NCBI GenBank assembly: GCA_002682825.1
Contig: NOKP01000006.1
Location: 992,001-1,056,000, forward strand
Direction: 5' to 3'
Origin: Neonectria sp. B-13
Taxonomy: Eukaryota > Ascomycota > Sordariomycetes > Hypocreales > Nectriaceae
Length of the DNA stretch: 64,000 nucleotides
Position numbers and translations under genes: made by a program. The notes below the pieces were generated by a model. It was not told the origin of the DNA and ran no database searches. It was given only the letters and a program-made list of their open reading frames with translations. Shown here piece after piece: positions 10,017-19,988 of the stretch (positions are counted from its first letter, which is position 1; every line of letters starts with the position of its first letter).

Positions 10017-11458
10017 CTACGCCATGTGCTGTCCGTCCTCGCCGCCGCGCAATGCAAGCAACGCCCGCACATCATGCACGTATTGTAGGCCCTCCAAGAG
10101 TGGTACTAGGTGCATCAGGTCGTTATCCGTCGGGTCATTGATCCAGCCTTGGATGGGAATCGCATTGTCTGAATCTCAAGTCAGCTTCCAGCCATACCCT
10201 CACATCCCAGAGACCAGGCCTTACCTTGGTGAAAGAGGTAGCTCAATGGACTGTTGTCCAGAATCATCACCTTACTAAGGTCAGACTCGACCGAGCTCAG
10301 GTCCTTGATGAATGCTCCTTGCCGGAACGAGCAGTGCTGCCGGTAATACCGGGCCGAGAAGAACTTCCTCTCCGACTCCAGCCAGTCAATGACTGGATCA
10401 GCATACTCCTGGACTGACGCCGTGAAGACGACCAGGTTGTACCACTTGCATACCCGTCGCAGGAACTCGTCGCAGTAAGGTCGCTTGTTGACCCAGTATA
10501 GGATGGGATGCTGCGGTCCAATAGACGTCTGCCCACCTACTCCCACGTACGTCGTATTCAGGCGTACTTCGACCATGTGTCCTGTGCTCATCCGGCCTCC
10601 CTTGGACATGCTGTGAATCAGCGTCTCATCCAGATCCAAGATCAGTGTCTTCTGCTGGCTTTTCGGTAATTCAATATTAAGGTACGACGGCTGCCTCCGG
10701 GGTATAAGGGGTTGAGGAGGTGCCGGGGTCTTGGGGTATTTCGTGAGGGCGGCGATGGGAGAGGTGGGGGATTTGAGGTGTGATGAGATGTCTCCGCTGC
10801 CCAAGTCGCTGGCCTTTGTCCTCGCGACGGCAGACTGCGTCTTCCTATGCTTCCGTTGCCTCAAGGCCTCGTCACTACTAAGCTTGATCCTGATGGACCT
10901 CCGGGCGGGTGAGGTTTCCTCTGTGGGCTGCAGCGATTTAGACCGGGCATGCCGGCCTAGGCTACCTGACCGGGACTCTTCCGATTCCGATTCCGACGAC
11001 ACACCCGACGATGATGTCCCTGATGAGAGGGGACGGGGTGCTAGGCTCCGATATCCTGATGTACGCCCGTAGCCGTGCTTCTCGGAAGCTGAATAGGGTT
11101 CGTCCAAGGACTTCTTGGCACCGCTGCTCTTGTGGACACCAAACAGCTTTCCCAGCTGTGCAAGGGGTGCAAAGAAGCCATCCTCGTCGTAGAAGCAGGC
11201 GATGAGGTAGACACCGGGAGAGGCCAGGGTCGCAAAAACCCACCGAATGGAGCTGATGAGGCTTGATGCGATCCCCCGGGGCAACGAGTGCCACCAGCTG
11301 CTTCGTTTGTCGGGCTCGGATGAGCCGCCTAGCAATGGGGTGTCTTCGCGGGCGTGGGACTTCTCAGTATCGAAGCGCGACTCGTCAAGGGTGTCTTCGG
11401 GGAAGGACTCGGAGTCGTGGATGGGTTGCCTGTGGTCGGATTGGTCGTGGGAGTGGCC
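10017..11458 (-). CDS. NEM1: Nem1-type lipid-regulatory phosphatase, 5' end lost in gap
   Basis: Partial gene. The terminal exon is 10017-10168 and the preceding exon 10225-11458, split by a 56-bp intron (donor GTAAGG, acceptor TCAG). At least 461 residues are visible. The C-terminal half is an FCP1/NIF phosphatase domain: TLILDLDETLIHS contains the nucleophile DxD motif, followed by RPYCDEFLRRVCKWY, VVFTASVQEYADPVIDWL and VMILDNSPLSYLFHQDNAIP. A hydrophobic stretch (WVFATLASPGVYLIACF) near the start of the visible part is the likely ER/nuclear membrane anchor. Nem1 with Spo7 dephosphorylates the phosphatidate phosphatase Pah1 and so controls phospholipid versus triacylglycerol synthesis. The 100-N gap at 11459-11558 interrupts the Ser/Pro-rich N-terminal coding region. 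The frame and the true start beyond the gap cannot be determined. Confidence 0.9.
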
Positions 11459-11558
11459 NNNNNNNNNNNNNNNNNNNNNNNNNNNNNNNNNNNNNNNNNN
11501 NNNNNNNNNNNNNNNNNNNNNNNNNNNNNNNNNNNNNNNNNNNNNNNNNNNNNNNNNN
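11459..11558. other. Assembly gap of 100 N
   Basis: Exactly 100 ambiguous bases, a conventional placeholder length, so the real size is unknown. Any reading frame that passes through it is an artefact of that length. Confidence 0.97.
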
Positions 11559-11645
11559 CGAGGGTCGGCGAGGGTCGGCGAGGGAGAGGGGGAGGGAGGG
11601 AGGGAGGGAGATTCAGGGAGTTCAGGGAGTTCAGGGAGTTCAAAG
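11559..11645. repeat. Tandem repeats at the gap edge
   Basis: Two GAGGGTCGGC units, a run of GGGA units and about four copies of TTCAGGGAG lie directly beside the gap. They probably caused the assembly break. On the minus strand the 9-nt unit reads as repeating Glu-Leu-Pro or, in another frame, as Asn-Ser-Leu. It may be part of the NEM1 N-terminal coding sequence. Confidence 0.8.
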
Positions 11646-12519
11646 GTAGAGAGCAAGGGCAAGGACGATGGGAGATGACGGGAAGAAGTCGTGGGCGACG
11701 GATCGTTTGGCGTTGGACAATGCGCGGGCCAGCAGTTGGCCTCGAGAGAGAGCTCGCACAGTCGCTGAGAGGGACGGGAAGGAAACGAGTGTCAAGGATG
11801 CAGCATCGAGGGTGGGAATTGAGGCGCAAAGCAGCTCGCGAACAGGTCAGGATCGGAATCAAGGTCAGGTCAGGGTCAGGGTCAGAAGTGATGAACAGCG
11901 ATCGCCATGTACTGACGAGGGACGGGAGTACGTGTGGAGCGGGTAGCAAGGCAAAAGGGAAGAAGACGACGAATCCAGGTCGCAGAGTTCGGAGCGGAAG
12001 AGAGGCGCCTCAGGTTGTTGAATTTGTGGCGTCGAGCCGAGGAGCCTCGAACCTTGCTGGCGGACTAAGCCCCCAAAAAACGCTTAGTGGGAAGGGCAGG
12101 TGCGGCGCAAGGAGGAAGGGGCCAAGGCGGGAGAATAGTTCGGAGGCAGAGTTGAGAAGAGGAAGTATTCGAAGAAGGGAGAAGAGGAAGTGTGTGGGTG
12201 GGAAAACGGCGCCACGGCAAGGGAGACGGAGAGAGAGCGTGAGAGTGGGAGCGAGTGAGCGAGGGTGAGAGGGTGAGAAAGTGACAGAGTTGGCGTTTTG
12301 GGCGCTGTCGGCGGGCGGCGCAACAAGGACACAGGGCGCAGGCACAGTGGTTCGAGGGGCGATGGAAGACCCGTGGACGGAAAACGGACAGAACAAAGAG
12401 GGCGACCGGGGGCCTGAGTGGACGGATGGTGGTTGAGGGATGGTTCACGTGTTGGGGATCGCTTCCATCAGGTGCCGAGAAGGGAGAAAAACCACTTACT
12501 TGGGGAGCTAGACGCTGGG

Positions 12520-12545
12520 CTGCTGCTGCTGGTGCTGCTGCTACT
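12520..12545. repeat. CTG/TGC trinucleotide repeat
   Basis: An interrupted run of about eight CTG triplets in non-coding sequence. Confidence 0.8.
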
Positions 12546-13637
12546 GTGCTACGGCTAAGTCCTAGGGACTAATTACTGTACGTGCTGCTGCTACGCATCG
12601 CTGATCTGACGGGGTTTCGGTATTGTGCTTCGGAATCGCGGTATCCCGCGCCGTCCAGGGAATGGCCCAGTAATTAAAGGGCACCCGATGGAAGATGCCC
12701 GCCGTCATACGGGCTGCCTGCCGAGCCCAGTGCTTCGTAGAGTACATACATACAGCGGATGCCGGCCGAGGCGCTAGAGACGTGGGAAAAAACACTCTCT
12801 GCAGCTCTGCTGTCCGGGGAGGGGTATCGCTGTGGGCGTAGGCGTTGCCAGGCCTATCGCAGGGCCCCCATTCACCCATTGCGCTGCCGCCTCGTCTGCG
12901 AATCTCGATTCTGCCCGTGCCAGTGTCCGCATGCTGTGCCTACTCGGTTCCGGGTGGGGATAAATATGTTGCTTGGGTGTTGGGTGCTTAGCATGTGGTG
13001 CTCGGGGAGTTTAGCGGGCGGCCTACGTAGTACGACGCTGCCACTACGTAATCGCGACGGCCAGTGGGGCTCCCTCTCCCCTCGGCGTTGAACTGCCAGG
13101 GCCTGTGGGCTGCCCTATCTCTCCTCAACCATACCCAAGGCTGCAAGAGGGGCGGCTTTCCAGACATGGGCCCTGACTTGGGCATCCATGATTCCTACTT
13201 GGGACAACCGTGGCCGAGTTGCAGACCGGTTGCATAACACGTGGATTCTACGGTTTCCTGTCCTGTTCGTTTTCGTATTAGCTATCGCCTCTCTCCTCCC
13301 GGAAGATGCCGCAAGGGTAATTCCCGCCGGCGGAGCCATGCCCATCCACGGGCGAAGAATTGCCATTTTGGGCAGTGGAAGCGATTCGTGGTCGACGCTG
13401 AGGAGGACAAGAGGACAAGTGAGGCGGCAGGGGCGGGGTTGTGACTGTAATTCCTATAATCAATGTGTGGGCGTCAAAACTGACCGGGATTTAAAGGAAG
13501 ACATGGCGCAGAGTAGACATGTGGAATGGGTCCCAACTATCGTTAACCCAGCTCTGACTTCGGAGTCACTCGTGATATCGACCTGTTTCCTCAACAGTAA
13601 TGATGGTGACGGAATTGGTTGGCAGGCTGGCTTTAGC

Positions 13638-13752
13638 GGGGTATTCAGCGAATACCCCAACACACACGCCCTCATCCCTAGCCTAAGCCTCCGTTTACTA
13701 GGAATATCAGTGGTCGTGCTAGGAAGAAGGGCGTGGATGTTAGGGTATTCGC
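13638..13752. repeat. Fold-back element with 35-bp inverted arms
   Basis: The left arm 13648-13682 and right arm 13718-13752 are inverted copies matching at 29 of 35 positions, separated by 35 nt. A perfect 9-bp hairpin (GGGGTATTC, loop AGC, GAATACCCC) overlaps the left end at 13638-13658. The outer word GAATACCC recurs in each arm. It could be a degenerate MITE-like element or a structured RNA. No transposase is nearby. Confidence 0.7.
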
Positions 13753-14460
13753 AGCCAACCGTTGTCAACCCCTCGACAGTCTGAAATCTGGACAACTCAT
13801 AACCAGTGAACCACTATTCACTTTCTACCTGGCTAGCCAAGCTACTAGAATGCCAACGGGGTGGCCGACTCAAGCGAGGGCTGCCAGCACAGCAAAGCAT
13901 TGATACCCAACACAGGAAAGAGGAAGCCGCGCTTGTGGCAATAAATCAATGGGCTTGTTGGTTGCTTTTAATTCTTCTCTTCTTCACAACCTCTGGGCTC
14001 ATCCTTGACCTTTCCGCAGCCATGATTCATTCTGTCGGTCGGCAACCCGAGGGAAGGCTGTGGCTGCCCCCACACTTTCCCCATTCGCTGTGCGGGTGGC
14101 CCTTGCGCATCCCCTTGCTGGCCCAACCTTGACAGCAGGCGATCGTTGGTAGCCTCGCGCAGAAAAAAAAGGCCCCCACGTTGTTGCGATTGACTCACAA
14201 CTCTCACAAGCATCGCAACCACTGACAGCTTCACGCCGCATTCCTCCTCAACAGTCGCCCGCGAAACGCCCTCCGCCCTCGAGTGCTATCTCCTCGGTCT
14301 TATCAGTCCCGTCTCCAAAAGGATCCGATTTCTGCCACCGAAATATCCCTTCCCGACCCTCGACCGAGCTGTGCAGCCCCTCCGTCACCCCGCGAAACGA
14401 CATCCCACACAATATCCGGCTTGGCACCAGCGGACAGCGACTTCGTAGACACCTCCCGAG

Positions 14461-15935
14461 ATGGTTTCCCACCCTGCGGGTTACGCGCCCGACCTCGAAA
14501 AATACCTGAAAACTCTCAAGGGCCAACTATTAGACGCCTCTGTTGAGACCCTCATATCGTGCGTGGTTTCCCTAATCCTTGGGTTCGGGTGTGGCCTTGA
14601 GTTAACCTTGGATTATTAGCCTCCTCAAGCGACGCCAGATCAAGGGCTCCGAACCCTGCGCTGTCGCAACCGCCCACATCCTCCTCCAGGTTGTCGCCCG
14701 CTCGAAATGGCATGATGTCGATGGCCTCATCGACAACGTCTCCCGCATCGGCCGCCGCCTGGTAGAAGCGCAACCCAAGGAGCTCGTCATTGCCAACATT
14801 GTGCGCCGAGTCCTAGGTCTCATCCGCGATGAAGCTGCCGAAGATAGAAACGAGGCCGCCAGCGAGACACCCAGTGAGGCGCAAATGACCCCAACCGATA
14901 CCGTCCCTCCTCTCGACTCGAGATGGCCCACCTCGACACCCACAAAGCAGGAGCCCGTCGGCGAACATATTGCAAAGCCGCTGCAAACCCGGCCAACAGG
15001 GCTGTCCTCGTACAGCTCTGTGAATGTTCCCAAAGCTCTCTTTCACCTCCTTTCGGTATCGACACCCAACGACGCTGAGCCAAACGTTCACGGATCTCCT
15101 TTTGGCAACTCAGGAGCATCCACGCCCTCATGGCGGGGTCACTATGCTCAGGTCCACTCCCTAAGATCTGAGGTTATCGACGGCATTGAGGAGATCAAGG
15201 ATGAGATCAGCCAGGTGGATGACCAGATTGCGGCGCTGGCCGAGGTCCAGATTCATCCTGGCGACTACGTTCTCATCCACCAGCCTTCGCCCACTGTGGA
15301 GCGATTTATCCTCCGCGCCGCCCTGAAGAGGAAGTTTACCCTTCTAATAGCCACCGCTCCCCCTCGGAAACAGACTTCCGAAGTCCAGCACGCGTCGTTC
15401 AGAAAGAAGCTCGCGGCGGCTGGCATCACAGTAATCAACATCATGAATGGCGGGCTTATGGCATACATGTCACGGGTGGACAAAGTCATCATCGGTGCGC
15501 GAGCGGTTGTCGCCAATGGAGGTGTCGTCGCGGACGCTGGCGCTGCAGCGGTGGCCAGAGCAGCCAAGGAGCAGGGCAACGCCGTGATTGTGCTCAGCGG
15601 CGTGTACAAGTTGAGCCCTGAGAACCCGTTCAACGAGGAGTCTCTGATTGAGTGGGGAGATTCGTCGAGTTTCGTGAGCTTCGAGGACGGCGCCATGGTG
15701 AGCGGCGTCGAAATCCGCACCGCTATCACAGAGCTGGTTCCTCCGGAGTTTATTGATACGTACATTACCAATTTGTAAGTCGAGCAGCGTTTTCTTGTTT
15801 CTGCTATGAAGACAGACACTAACATGGCATTTTCTTAGGGGCACACACACGAAGGACCATCTGTCAACCTTGATCGCGGACCACTATAAACAGGAAGACG
15901 TCGATTTTCACCTTTGGACTGAGGGAGAACGGTGA
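14461..15935 (+). CDS. GCD7: Translation initiation factor eIF2B subunit beta
   Basis: Three exons: 14461-14558, 14620-15774 and 15839-15935, encoding 449 residues. Both introns are about 60 bp (donors GTGCGT and GTAAGT, acceptors TTAG and TTAG). The protein shows the eIF2B alpha/beta/delta regulatory fold: an N-terminal helical part (LEKYLKTLKGQLLDASVETL, RRQIKGSEPCAVATAHILLQ), then a C-terminal Rossmann-like part with DYVLIHQPSPTVERFILRA, VDKVIIGARAVVANGGVVAD and GNAVIVLSGVYKLSPENPF. The ending ELVPPEFIDTYITNLG points to the beta rather than the alpha subunit. eIF2B exchanges GDP for GTP on eIF2, and beta belongs to the regulatory subcomplex that senses phosphorylated eIF2 during amino-acid starvation. 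A Ser/Pro/Thr-rich insert separates the two halves (about residues 125-165). The first exon encodes only 32 residues but fits the family. Confidence 0.92.
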
Positions 15936-17307
15936 TGAGCCCGGCGGGATGGCGAGGGCGACTGTAGGAGTATCAGACGGTTAAAAAAGTAAAAGAGCGT
16001 CGAAAGCGGAGAGCTGTACTTGGTGATGTCTCGTAACCATGGATAAAATACTGTCCATCTGCCTTGGCCTCATTATAGTCGACCCATGACCAAGCACATG
16101 TATTCAGACTACCCAAGCAACACCGAAGTCCATGAAATGGATGATCTACACTTGGTCACAAAAGAAATTTGGCATTGAGGAAGCCTGCCGTCGCTCGATT
16201 TTATTTAACGATCATCCATGAAAATCAAGGGTGCCGGTTCAATGAGAGGTGAAGAAGCTAGTGAATCAAAGAGCCACATGCTTTGCAATGACACCGTTTC
16301 GTTACAAAACAATAGGAGGTCACGAAGGCGTGGTGAGACTACTCCTTGATCATAGCGCTACAGTTAATTTGGAAGCTCAATCTCGTGCTCTTTACAATAG
16401 GATGGCAAGCCAGCGACAATTTGGGGCCTGCGCACCTTGAAAGTGAGTGTCACAGATGCTGAACCGGTCGGTCTGAAGCCTGGGTATCCAAGCTTGAGAG
16501 GGAACCCATTAAGCTTAGTTCAGCCTTGACAGGCCTATGGCTAAATGTCTGCCTGGACTGGGGCTGGACTGACGTGACGACATGCATGTATTCGTACTAG
16601 TCGGCAGAGGACCAAAGACTAAAGTACCATTCGCGTGTACGAATACTTGGTACGAATAAGTGCAGTACTCGTAGTCCAGTCGCTCCAGATGCTTGTAGAG
16701 AGGAAGCCACAAATCTCCAGGAAAAGCCACGGAGAAGCCCATGCCAAACAACGGCGTTGCCACGCCTCGATGCGGTGAACAAGTCGTCGGTTTGCCCGTA
16801 GGCCGCTCTCATCGCAATCGGATCACCGGCAGCACTCAGCCTGCGAGGCGGCCTCATCAGTTCGGCCGCGTCACCAGCTAGCGGGCGATTGGGCGGGGGT
16901 CGAGTCATAGCGGCCATAGGGCTGTCGGGTGCGAATGCGAATTGCGTGGCCACCCTGGACCGTCGACGCAAATCGGGACGAGGGGACATGGAAAGCCGAT
17001 TGTCAGTGGGAGGTTGAACATGCAATCCTGGAGTAGACGCTGTTCTTGTAGCCGAGCTCAAGGACGGCATGGCGAGGTTTGCTTAAATAAATCATCCCAC
17101 CCTTCACCCAACTTTGCTTCAACTCCTTCCACACATTCACTCGCCCGTCGGTTAGCCAAGGTTATTCATCTTCCTGTCGTCCATTCGCATCCAGAATCAA
17201 CCATCTTCAAACCCGTCTCATCCGGCCACTGGACTCAGCCCTGATGACCAGCTCCTGACCTGGGATCGCCCCCATCCACACCAAAGCTCAAAGCTTCCAT
17301 TCCCATC
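15936..17307. other. Intergenic stretch with an ankyrin relic
   Basis: AT-richer than its neighbours near 16000-16700. It contains one ankyrin-repeat-like fragment and otherwise no recognisable coding sequence. The region 17050-17307 is pyrimidine-rich and probably holds the leader of the 17308 gene. Confidence 0.55.
16315..16383 (+). pseudogene. Isolated ankyrin-repeat fragment
   Basis: The frame from 16315 encodes GGHEGVVRLLLDHSATVNLEAQ, which fits the ankyrin consensus (GH..VV.LLLDHGA.VN). It sits in a frame of only 63 codons, with unrelated residues before it and a stop soon after. There is no second repeat. I read it as the remnant of a decayed ankyrin-repeat gene. A chance match is possible but unlikely given the length. 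Confidence 0.55.
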
Positions 17308-19590
17308 ATGACAAGTCCACCACCAAACATGAACGACTCCTCCCCCAACGCCCACCCGACCTCCAGCTCCCACCTGCGCGTCAACGTCGACGACGCCCCG
17401 CCGCCCTACTCAGAGACGGACATCTACTCCACCAGCTCCCCCGGCGCCCGATCGCCACACTCCGCTTCCGGCCCTCCGTCCGCCACCGCCGCCGACTATG
17501 CCGCCTCCCGCATCTCCTCCTCCTCCGCCGACGATGCCGTCATCTTCACACCGCCCCTCACCCCACGCACCGGCTCCAACTCGAACTCCTTCGCCGTCCC
17601 GCCTTCGCCCTCGCCCAGCGCTGCGCTGTACTTTGACGGACGGCCGGCCGGCTCGCCGCCGCTCAGCGAACCCCTCGTCCACAGGGTCGCCGTGCAGCCT
17701 GGCTCGAGGCCCGATGATCTTCCCTACCCCGCCGACTGGGCTGCCCGCGACGTCACCGCCCAGGACTGGGCGACTTTTGTGAACTTCCTCATCCCGCATC
17801 ATGACACCGAAAGCAACGAGGCCATCCTCGGCGAGAAGGTCAAGTCCGACGATGGCGAAGTGCGCGGAGAAAAGACGCCCGTCGACGGTAGCGCCCAGTC
17901 CGGCCGCCCCGGACAGACCGCGGACCCCGTTGAGGCGATGCGCAGGCACGCCGAGGCCGAGGCCACAGTCCAGCAGTGGAACGACGGCTTCTTTGCACTT
18001 AGGGGTGTCCGCGTACAGCTCGAGCCTCCGGTCGGCCAAGCCCGGATGCCCGGCGCCTGGGACACGGCGTTTGACGGCGCTCCATCTTCGGCAGCCAACA
18101 ACGCAGCGGCGGGATCTTGGCCGCAGAGAGAGGGCGGGCCATCGCAACCGCAGAGGGGGCCTGGCTGGCGAGGGTCCTTTGGCGGCTTCCGGATTGATAA
18201 CGACAGCGTCCGGTGGGGAGATAGCTTCGTCGCCGACAGCAATGGCGTGCGGATTGGCAGTTTGGTCGTCGACAACAACGGCATCCGCGTCGACGGCCGC
18301 GGGGGCATGAGATCTGGCCCTCCCGGTCGTGGCGGTCCACCCCCCTTCGGCCACCATCCTCCTCCAGCATTCGCTCCCGGCCCCGCCCCGTGGTGTCCGG
18401 ACCGCGGCCGCTCCGCCATGCCCCACCAAGATGTCCCCGCCTCCCGCTCATCCTCCGTCTCGTCCTCCAACTCCTCCCGCTCCTCCAAGTCCGAGTCCTC
18501 GATCGGCTCACTGCCCGACTACGACGATCTGCGCGACCAGCAGCTGCCTGTGTACGTGGCGCGCCTACAGTCATGGACGGCGCGCCCGGCCGAGATGCGC
18601 ACCAGGGCCGACGTCAAGCAGCTCCGCAACGAGATCAAGGCGTGCAAGACCCAGGTCACGCCCAAGCTCGGCGAGGTCGACCGCGCGATGCTACGCGCCC
18701 AGGTCAAAGCGCTAGCGCAGCAGTGGCGGGCGGTGAAGAAGCAGCAGAGGAAGGATCGGCGGGAGCTCAGGAAGGATCGCAGAAAGAGGAGAAAGGCAGA
18801 GCGTAAGGAGAGGAAACAGCAGAGAAGAGACATGAAGAGGGCTCAGAAGGATCATCGCCGAGGACGTGGCGGGCCATCGGAACCTCCCCAACCTTCGGGG
18901 CCGGGACCTCATATTTACGTTCCTCCGGTTTATGTTCCTGCAGTACATGTTCCTGCAGTACATGTCCCTCCAGTCTCCGTCCCAGGCTTCGACATGTCGG
19001 GATGTCATCGCGGCTGGGGAGCGAATCGAGGCTGGGGAGGAGGCCGCGGCCGAGGATGTCATGATTCCTCCAACCGAGGAGGCTTCTTCGGTCCCAATGG
19101 CCCGTTCGGCCCCCCTGCCGATCGCGACAACCCCGGCGGACCTCTGGGATCCAACGGCCCCCTCGGACCCAACGGCCCCCTCGGACCCAACGGACCGCTA
19201 GGGCCGGGAGGCTTCTTCGGCAGAGGAGGGCCATTCGGTGGCCATGCAGGTCGTGGCAGGCGCGGCAACGGTTGCGGGCCCAGCCGTGGGTCCGGACGTG
19301 GGTTCGGACGCGGCGGCCGTTTCCCGGGCTCTTGGCCCGACGACGCCAAGGACGATGCCGACCTCCCGCCCCCGGGTCCAGCATCGGCGGAAAAGTACCG
19401 TACAGTCGCCGGCCTCGAAACAGAGATCGAAGCGAAGCAAGCCGACATCACCAGCCCGAGCGTGCCGGAGGGCGAGCGTTACGCCGTCAAGAAGGAGCTC
19501 GAGTCGCTGCTGGAGACGTTGGAGAGGTTGAGAGTCGAGGCCGATGAGGCATACGCGAGGGAGCTGGCCGCCAACGAGGGCCGGTCTTGA
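17308..19590 (+). CDS. Pro/Gly-rich protein of unknown function with PPxY motif
   Basis: Single open frame of 760 residues starting at an ATG after a pyrimidine-rich leader. I do not recognise a named family beyond a fungal segment resembling LPYPADWAARDVTAQDWATF followed by VNFLIPHH (about residues 135-165). Visible parts are a Ser/Pro-rich start with PPPY at residues 31-34 (a possible WW-domain ligand), and a short repeat near 290-335 in which DSNGVRIGSLVVDNNGIRVD recurs in variants. They continue with a Ser-rich stretch, a helix made almost wholly of Lys, Arg, Gln and Glu (about 477-520), Val-Pro repeats (VYVPAVHVPAVHVPPV), four GPLGPN-type units (about 611-633), an Arg/Gly-rich stretch, and a C-terminal coiled coil (about 695-755). 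The composition suggests a largely disordered protein, perhaps RNA- or ubiquitin-ligase-associated, but that is speculation. Confidence 0.8.
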   Translation: MTSPPPNMNDSSPNAHPTSSSHLRVNVDDAPPPYSETDIYSTSSPGARSPHSASGPPSATAADYAASRISSSSADDAVIFTPPLTPRTGSNSNSFAVPPSPSPSAALYFDGRPAGSPPLSEPLVHRVAVQPGSRPDDLPYPADWAARDVTAQDWATFVNFLIPHHDTESNEAILGEKVKSDDGEVRGEKTPVDGSAQSGRPGQTADPVEAMRRHAEAEATVQQWNDGFFALRGVRVQLEPPVGQARMPGAWDTAFDGAPSSAANNAAAGSWPQREGGPSQPQRGPGWRGSFGGFRIDNDSVRWGDSFVADSNGVRIGSLVVDNNGIRVDGRGGMRSGPPGRGGPPPFGHHPPPAFAPGPAPWCPDRGRSAMPHQDVPASRSSSVSSSNSSRSSKSESSIGSLPDYDDLRDQQLPVYVARLQSWTARPAEMRTRADVKQLRNEIKACKTQVTPKLGEVDRAMLRAQVKALAQQWRAVKKQQRKDRRELRKDRRKRRKAERKERKQQRRDMKRAQKDHRRGRGGPSEPPQPSGPGPHIYVPPVYVPAVHVPAVHVPPVSVPGFDMSGCHRGWGANRGWGGGRGRGCHDSSNRGGFFGPNGPFGPPADRDNPGGPLGSNGPLGPNGPLGPNGPLGPGGFFGRGGPFGGHAGRGRRGNGCGPSRGSGRGFGRGGRFPGSWPDDAKDDADLPPPGPASAEKYRTVAGLETEIEAKQADITSPSVPEGERYAVKKELESLLETLERLRVEADEAYARELAANEGRS

Positions 19591-19988
19591 TCAGGTTGCC
19601 TTTTTCCTGGAGGACAGATGCTTTGATTTAGGTAAAATATTTCATGGGACTACAATTGGGTTTTGGAGTTGAGGATGGGTTGGCCAATGGGCCCCTCCCT
19701 GGATATGGTTGTGTTATTATGTTGAAGCATGTGTAATACAAGTCAACAACCACTTACAAAAACAACTACTTACAAAAACACAAAAAGAATTGGGCGCTTT
19801 GCGTCTCTCAAGAACATAACATCTTTCTCGTTATCCTCGTGAATACATGCTTGGTCGTGAGATGCTTCACCGGCCCTCACATATTTTGTCTATCCATCTA
19901 TATGTACAATATCCCCCGTCCCGCTAGATGCACCTTGCCTCACTCGACCTCGCATAGCTTTTTTGTCCGCCTGTGGAAACCGTCTTTC
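19591..19988. other. Tail-to-tail spacer
   Basis: About 400 bp between the stop of the 17308 gene and the stop of NAA10. It is AT-rich with short A-runs (ACAAAAACAACTACTTACAA), as expected of 3' UTRs. No gene is visible. Confidence 0.6.

Larger units (their letters stand above)
11646..14460. other. Long gene-poor stretch between NEM1 and GCD7
   Basis: The first ~900 bp are strongly purine-skewed on the plus strand and give long, compositionally biased open frames that I do not accept as genes. They more likely hold the NEM1 5' coding/leader region. A CTG-type microsatellite lies at 12520-12545 and a fold-back repeat at 13638-13752. The last few hundred bases should include the GCD7 promoter. 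Confidence 0.55.

Noticed and set aside
11354..12268. Long plus-strand frame of ~300 codons through the N gap
   Set aside because: It passes through an arbitrary 100-N block, lies antisense to NEM1, and is made of Arg/Gly/Glu-biased residues from purine-rich sequence.
13188..13784. 198-codon plus-strand frame with a hydrophobic start
   Set aside because: It has no family resemblance and runs straight through the fold-back repeat, with a similar unsupported frame on the opposite strand. It is probably chance.
17410..18429. Long antisense frames across the Pro/Gly-rich gene, UBP3 and SAE2
   Set aside because: High GC and low-complexity coding sequence leave reverse frames open. None has conserved features or start context.
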